The position numbers and the translations under genes are program-made. Positions 40,536 to 44,339 of a DNA stretch of 44,339 nt are shown in pieces. The stretch lies in assembly GCA_021790895.1 (NCBI GenBank), contig JAJYFM010000010.1:1-44339 (forward strand), in the 5' to 3' direction. A model generated the notes under the pieces. That model worked only from the letters and a program-made list of their open reading frames with translations, was not told where the DNA came from and did not search any database. The DNA is from a bacterium (GTDB lineage Bacteria; Vulcanimicrobiota; Vulcanimicrobiia; Vulcanimicrobiales; Vulcanimicrobiaceae). The number at the start of each line of letters is the position of its first letter. Position 1 is the stretch's first letter.

Positions 40536-41884
40536 TCTTTACGATCCCCCAAGTCGATTCCATCGTTTTGTAACGCAGCGCGAAGCGCGAAGATATCGAT
40601 ATCTCCGACCGAACGCGCGCCCTTCTTCGCTATCGCGGCGGCAGTTCCGGCAGCCTGCCCGAGCGTCATCACGGTCGGAGTTAAACGCGCCGATGCCAAC
40701 GCTTCATGCGTCGTCGAAATGCAACGTCCGGCGACGAGCAATCCCTCCGTCTTTTCGGGAACGAGACAACGAAAGGGAATTTCGTACGCCCCGCCCGGCG
40801 CAAGGCGATGCGTCGTCGTACCGATCCCCGACGGATCGTGAATATCGATCGGATAGGCGCTGCGCGCGACGGCATCGGGAAAGCTGCGAGCGGAGAGCAC
40901 GTCGTCGCGGGTAAGCGTGTAGCGCCCGACGATGCGCCGCGATTCACGAATGCCGACCTGCGCTCCGCTTGCGAGAATGCGCGCGCGTTCGAAACCGGGA
41001 ACGTAGCGGTTGAAGAAACGAATGAGTTCGAGCGCTTGGCGTCGCCCTTCGATCTCGGCGCGGGTGAGATCGAACGCATCGAGCGGATCGACGTCGAGCA
41101 CGCGCGACATATTCACCGTCATTTCGTCGGGATAGGGCGATGCGAAGAGCGAGACGATGTCGCGCGGAATCGTTACATCACCGCGTTCGCGCGCAAGATT
41201 CCAAAGATCCCAGAGTCCGGCAATCGCCGAAAGATTTTCGGGGCGCAGATCCGCGACCGGTAACGAACTGCGCACCTGATCGGGATGCGCGCGCAGATAG
41301 GCGGCGAGCGCCTCGCCGTCGACCGGACCGATGCGCAGCATCAAACTCGCCGGTTGCACGCGGCCGCGCTCGTCACCGCGGGAGGTTGCCGCCCCGGCGG
41401 AGTGCGCAACGAGCGCGTCGGCGGTCGCATCGATCGTCGTCGTTCCGAAAAATTCGAGCTCGCCGCCGATCGTCGCGACGCGCACGCCGATAACGCGCTG
41501 CCCATCGCAGATCGCGGCGAGAAACCATGCATGCACGAGCAGCGTTACGCCGGCTTCGGCCATCATCTCGAAAAGGAGCGCCTTGTGCAGCTCGGGATCG
41601 AACGGCGTGATCGTTGCGACGTAATCCGAGCTGTCGCGTAGGTGCCCCGGCGAGCCACCCATCGCCCTCAAGCGCTCGACGATCTCCTGGGCGATCCCCC
41701 CGACGATTCGGCGCTCGCCGGAGTGAAAGGTCATCCACGGCCCAACCATCGCCGCGGTCGCCGTTCCCCCGAGAAAGCCGTATCGTTCGATCAACAGGGT
41801 TCGCGCACCGTGCCGAGCCGCGGCGATCGCGGCGGCGCAGCCCGCATTCCCGCCGCCGACGACGATGGTATCGAAGGGCTCCAT
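40532..41884 (-). CDS. FAD-dependent oxidoreductase (FAD_oxidored family)
   Basis: A 450-residue flavoprotein. The dinucleotide site is IVVGGGNAGCAAAIAAARHG followed by LIERYGFLGGTATAAMVGPW; family blocks include GGIAQEIVERLRAMGG, TTTIDATADALVAHSAGA, RESRRIVGRYTLTRDDVLSA and GLLVAGRCISTTHEALASAR with TPTVMTLGQAAGTAAAIA near the end. Members of PF12831 occur in carbohydrate-use loci of many bacteria; the substrate is unknown. First gene of a four-gene unit leading to an amino-sugar kinase and nanE. Divergent by 102 bp from the amino acid permease at 41987. Confidence 0.88.
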   Translation of the reverse strand: MEPFDTIVVGGGNAGCAAAIAAARHGARTLLIERYGFLGGTATAAMVGPWMTFHSGERRIVGGIAQEIVERLRAMGGSPGHLRDSSDYVATITPFDPELHKALLFEMMAEAGVTLLVHAWFLAAICDGQRVIGVRVATIGGELEFFGTTTIDATADALVAHSAGAATSRGDERGRVQPASLMLRIGPVDGEALAAYLRAHPDQVRSSLPVADLRPENLSAIAGLWDLWNLARERGDVTIPRDIVSLFASPYPDEMTVNMSRVLDVDPLDAFDLTRAEIEGRRQALELIRFFNRYVPGFERARILASGAQVGIRESRRIVGRYTLTRDDVLSARSFPDAVARSAYPIDIHDPSGIGTTTHRLAPGGAYEIPFRCLVPEKTEGLLVAGRCISTTHEALASARLTPTVMTLGQAAGTAAAIAKKGARSVGDIDIFALRAALQNDGIDLGDRKE

Positions 41885-41986
41885 CGTCTCAGGAGTTCCC
41901 AGCTCGGGGCTCGCTCCCTGGCGCGAAGCGCCGCCGAACGTGGAAAAACAAGGTCAAAGCGCCCCGAAAGGGTATTGAGGGCCTTC

Positions 41987-43453
41987 ATGCTGCTACAACG
42001 AGTCAAGCCGCTCTCGCTTCTATTAAACGAGGCCGGCGATCAAAAACACGCTCTCAAGAAAACCCTCGGCCCCGGCGCCCTGACCGCGATGGGTATCGGT
42101 GCGATCATCGGCACCGGTATTTTTGTTTTGACCGGCGTCGCCGCTGCGAAATTCTCGGGGCCGGCGCTCACCATCTCGTTTATTATTGCCGGTATCGTGA
42201 GCGCATTTGCCGCCCTCTGTTACTCCGAGGTCGCCAGCCGCGTGCCGATCGCCGGAAGCGCGTACACCTTCGCGTACGCATCGCTCGGCGAGTTTGTCGC
42301 CTGGATCATCGGGTGGGATCTCGTCTTAGAATACGCCCTCGGCGCCGCGACCGTCAGCATCGGATGGTCGGGGTACTTCACGAATTTTCTCAGCCATTTC
42401 GGCATCAACATCCCCGCTGCATGGCAACATAATTATTGGGATACCGGGCCGACCGGCACACCGATTCACGGCATCATGAATCTGCCGGCGTTTTTGATTA
42501 TCTGCCTCATCGGTGTGCTCCTCATTCGCGGCACGCGCGAGTCGGCGGTCGTCAATTCGATTATCGTCACCATCAAAGTCGCGATCGTGCTCTTCTTCAT
42601 CGGCATCGGCTTCGCGCACGTCAACACCGGAAATTGGGTGCCCTACTTCCCGTTTGGTTGGGGGGGAACGCTCTTCGGTGCCTTCTTCGTCTTCTTCGCC
42701 TACATCGGCTTCGACGCGGTCTCGACCGCCGCCGAAGAGGCGAAGAATCCGCAACGAGATATGCCGATCGCCATCGTCGGCAGCCTTGCAATCTGCACGG
42801 TGCTCTATATCATCGTTGCGGCGATTTTGACGGGCATGGTGAAGTACACGCATCTCAACGTTCCGCAACCGGTTGCGTTTGCCGTCGAACAAGTCGGTCT
42901 CCCCGGATGGATGAGTCTCGTCATCTCCATCGGCGCGATCGCCGGCCTCACGACGGTTTTGCTGGTGATGATGTACGGGCAGACACGCGTTTTCTTCGCG
43001 ATGTCGCGCGACGGCTTACTGCCGGCGGTCTTCTCGAAGATTCATCCGACGCTGCGCACCCCGGCCACGTCGACGGCGATGTTCACGCTGTTCATCGCGC
43101 TCATCGCGGCCTTCACGCCGATCTCGGTCGTCGGATCGTTGACGAACATGGGAACGCTTGCAGCCTTCGTGCTGGTATCGATCTCGGTACCGATCCTCCG
43201 AAAACTCTATCCCGAAGCGAAGGGATTTTCGGTTCCGTTCGGTCCGTACATCGTTCCGGTTACCTCCGCAATTCTGGCCACGTTACTGCTCTTCGCGCCG
43301 TTCGCCGACGCGACGCTCCCGCGCATTCTCGGGCTCCCGTTGCCGTGGTTCGGCTTTATCGTCTGGTTGCTGATCGGGCTCGGAGTCTATTTCCTCTACG
43401 GACGTTCGCATAGCCACGTCGGTATCAACGAGGGATCGACGCCCACCCCTTAA
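41987..43453 (+). CDS. APC-superfamily amino acid permease (CAT/YfnA-like)
   Basis: A 488-residue transporter with about 12-13 helices. Helix 1 is TAMGIGAIIGTGIFVLTGVA with the canonical GAIIGTGIF; YSEVASRVPIAGSAYTFAYA, TLGEF-like SLGEFVAWIIGWDLVLEYAL and FAYIGFDAVSTAAEEAKNPQ follow, as in cationic amino acid transporters. Its close similarity in these blocks to the permease at 9249 makes the two paralogues. GAGGG precedes ATG 41987. The gene is alone on its strand and meets the hydantoinase-like gene tail to tail with 28 bp between stops. Confidence 0.93.
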   Translation: MLLQRVKPLSLLLNEAGDQKHALKKTLGPGALTAMGIGAIIGTGIFVLTGVAAAKFSGPALTISFIIAGIVSAFAALCYSEVASRVPIAGSAYTFAYASLGEFVAWIIGWDLVLEYALGAATVSIGWSGYFTNFLSHFGINIPAAWQHNYWDTGPTGTPIHGIMNLPAFLIICLIGVLLIRGTRESAVVNSIIVTIKVAIVLFFIGIGFAHVNTGNWVPYFPFGWGGTLFGAFFVFFAYIGFDAVSTAAEEAKNPQRDMPIAIVGSLAICTVLYIIVAAILTGMVKYTHLNVPQPVAFAVEQVGLPGWMSLVISIGAIAGLTTVLLVMMYGQTRVFFAMSRDGLLPAVFSKIHPTLRTPATSTAMFTLFIALIAAFTPISVVGSLTNMGTLAAFVLVSISVPILRKLYPEAKGFSVPFGPYIVPVTSAILATLLLFAPFADATLPRILGLPLPWFGFIVWLLIGLGVYFLYGRSHSHVGINEGSTPTP

Positions 43454-43465
43454 TCGCGCAAACCG

Positions 43466-43506
43466 TTTCGTGTGCGCCGGGCTACACGCGCTCGGCGCGC
43501 ACGAAA
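43466..43506. terminator. convergent hairpin overlapping the next gene's 3' end
   Basis: TTTCGTGTGCGCCG pairs with CGGCGCGCACGAAA: a 14-bp stem with a single G-T type mismatch and a 13-nt loop. It lies just past the permease stop and covers the last codons and the stop of the minus-strand gene. A short T/A run bounds each side, so weak termination in both directions is plausible. Confidence 0.5.
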
Positions 43507-44339
43507 ATCAGCGCAACCCGCTCCTCGCTCTCGCAACCGCGAAGATCCTCGCCGATGAGCGCCACGATGCGCGCTGCATCGGTGAAGCCGCGGAACTCCG
43601 AGATGCGCCCCCGCCGCAAAAGATAGAGATCGGGCAGACGCCGCCCAACATCACCGAAGCGCGCAAGCGCCTCGATTCCTTCGCTCGCGTGCCGTTCGAT
43701 CTCGTCGACGCGCGCACGCACCAGTCGAGCGAACGGTGTCGCAAGGCGCACGACGCCGCCGCTATCGACGACGCGAAGATTTTTCCCGTGGCGAAAGCCG
43801 AACAACTCTTCGCCTAATGCGATCCGCTCGATCGCGTCGACGGCGACGCCGAGGCTCGCTGCAGCGATCGTCGCTCGCTCCTCGTCACCGATCCGTGCGC
43901 GCGCCGCGACCGCTCCGCCGACCGCTCCGCCCGCCGTTGCGAGCACGCGGTTGCGGATCGGATCGATCGCAATATCGACCTCGATGCTCGCGGGATCCGC
44001 TCCGCTCGCGATCGCTCGATCGCCGACTTCGCGTCGCAGGCGTGCGAGTTGTTCGACGCTGGGATCGACGATCTGCCGCTCGATGCTGTCGCGCACCAAT
44101 GCAAGGGCAACGCCGACCGGCGAGATCACTTCGTGGTCGCGCGCGATGCGAAAGCGCAGATTCATCGCCCGCGCGAGATACGGCACGATCGTGCGCGCCG
44201 CTCCACCGCCGCCGACAAGTTCGAGCAGTTGGGGGTCGAGAGCGTACTCCGCAATCAATGCGCGCACCGTCGGAGCAAGCCGCTCGACGGTGCGGTCGAG
44301 AATCGCTTGCGCGAGCCGTTCGGGCTGCATGCCGTGCGC
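43482..44339 (-). CDS. hydantoinase/oxoprolinase-family protein, C-terminal part (cut by window edge)
   Basis: The frame is open to the right edge; the ATG at 44330 is probably internal, since the reading frame continues beyond it. The visible 285 residues contain QLLELVGGGGAARTIVPYLA and DHEVISPVGVALALVRDSIE, the C-terminal blocks of the ATP-using hydantoinase A/acetone-carboxylase beta/oxoprolinase A family. Further on IEVDIAIDPIRNRVLATAGG and a run of acidic and basic residues to the stop are less conserved. Missing: the whole N-terminal ASKHA-like part, so substrate assignment is not possible. A nearby amino acid permease would fit 5-oxoproline or hydantoin use, but it is in the opposite orientation. 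Confidence 0.75.
   Translation of the reverse strand, partial: AHGMQPERLAQAILDRTVERLAPTVRALIAEYALDPQLLELVGGGGAARTIVPYLARAMNLRFRIARDHEVISPVGVALALVRDSIERQIVDPSVEQLARLRREVGDRAIASGADPASIEVDIAIDPIRNRVLATAGGAVGGAVAARARIGDEERATIAAASLGVAVDAIERIALGEELFGFRHGKNLRVVDSGGVVRLATPFARLVRARVDEIERHASEGIEALARFGDVGRRLPDLYLLRRGRISEFRGFTDAARIVALIGEDLRGCESEERVALIFVRAERV

Overview
The window is a gene-dense stretch of GC-rich chromosome from an aerobic, diderm bacterium. The evidence is an outer-membrane TonB-dependent receptor, a caa3-type cytochrome oxidase with its own haem A pathway, several lipoproteins and a periplasmic lytic transglycosylase. Gene order and protein style (short ATGA/GTGA-coupled operons, many GTG starts, OpuC-type ABC genes, VPS10-like Asp-box proteins) recall Candidatus Eremiobacterota/WPS-2 (Vulcanimicrobiota). 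That placement is inference; no rRNA or other phylogenetic marker is present. I saw no tRNA, CRISPR array, insertion sequence or prophage.

Layout. 1-281: two 74-bp tandem repeats, a bidirectional terminator and small hairpins. 282-3155 (-): TonB-dependent receptor, probably starting at CTG. 3258-5366 (-): polyphosphate kinase. 5411-8263 (+): four coupled genes for an osmoprotectant-type ABC importer. 8260-11402 (-): lytic transglycosylase, APC permease and an EgtD-like histidine methyltransferase. 11384-13118 (+): lipid-desaturase-like membrane protein plus a GT28 glycolipid synthase. 13168-15597 (-): ROK kinase, dienelactone hydrolase and SDR. 15662-19709 (+): YkgJ-type cysteine-cluster protein, a large Asp-box beta-propeller and a small CHRD-like secreted protein, closed by a strong terminator. 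19791-22153 (+): a polytopic haem-copper-oxidase-like protein, a small lipoprotein and an AhpD-like protein. 22135-28172 (-): a seven-gene coupled run (PrcB-like lipoprotein, GH130 enzyme, unknown membrane protein, release factor 3, small lipoprotein, threonine dehydratase, second oxidase-like membrane protein). 28281-34624 (+): secreted unknown, ctaA, ctaB, MFS exporter, AidB-type acyl-CoA dehydrogenase and an unknown membrane protein. 34621-38503 (-): cytochrome c oxidase operon (subunits II, I, III and two tiny membrane proteins). 38603-41884 (-): FAD oxidoreductase, mini metalloprotease, BadF-type sugar kinase and NanE epimerase. 41987-43453 (+): second APC permease. 43482 to the right edge (-): C-terminal part of a hydantoinase/oxoprolinase-family protein.

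How the genes work together. CtaA and CtaB make haem A for the nearby oxidase. That oxidase is an A2-type enzyme (YSHPAV motif in subunit I) with a cytochrome c domain fused to subunit II. The BadF kinase and NanE would phosphorylate and epimerise N-acetyl-amino sugars. The betaine-type ABC importer lies tail to tail with the EgtD-like methyltransferase, whose product hercynine is itself a betaine, which raises the possibility of ergothioneine or hercynine traffic. The desaturase-like protein and the glycolipid synthase form a two-gene membrane-lipid unit.

No obviously new defence or mobile system is visible. The most interesting leads are the lipid-desaturase/glycolipid pair, the EgtD/ABC neighbourhood, the HExxH mini-protein inside an amino-sugar operon, the uncharacterised small proteins of the oxidase operon, and two oxidase-like membrane proteins in separate operons.
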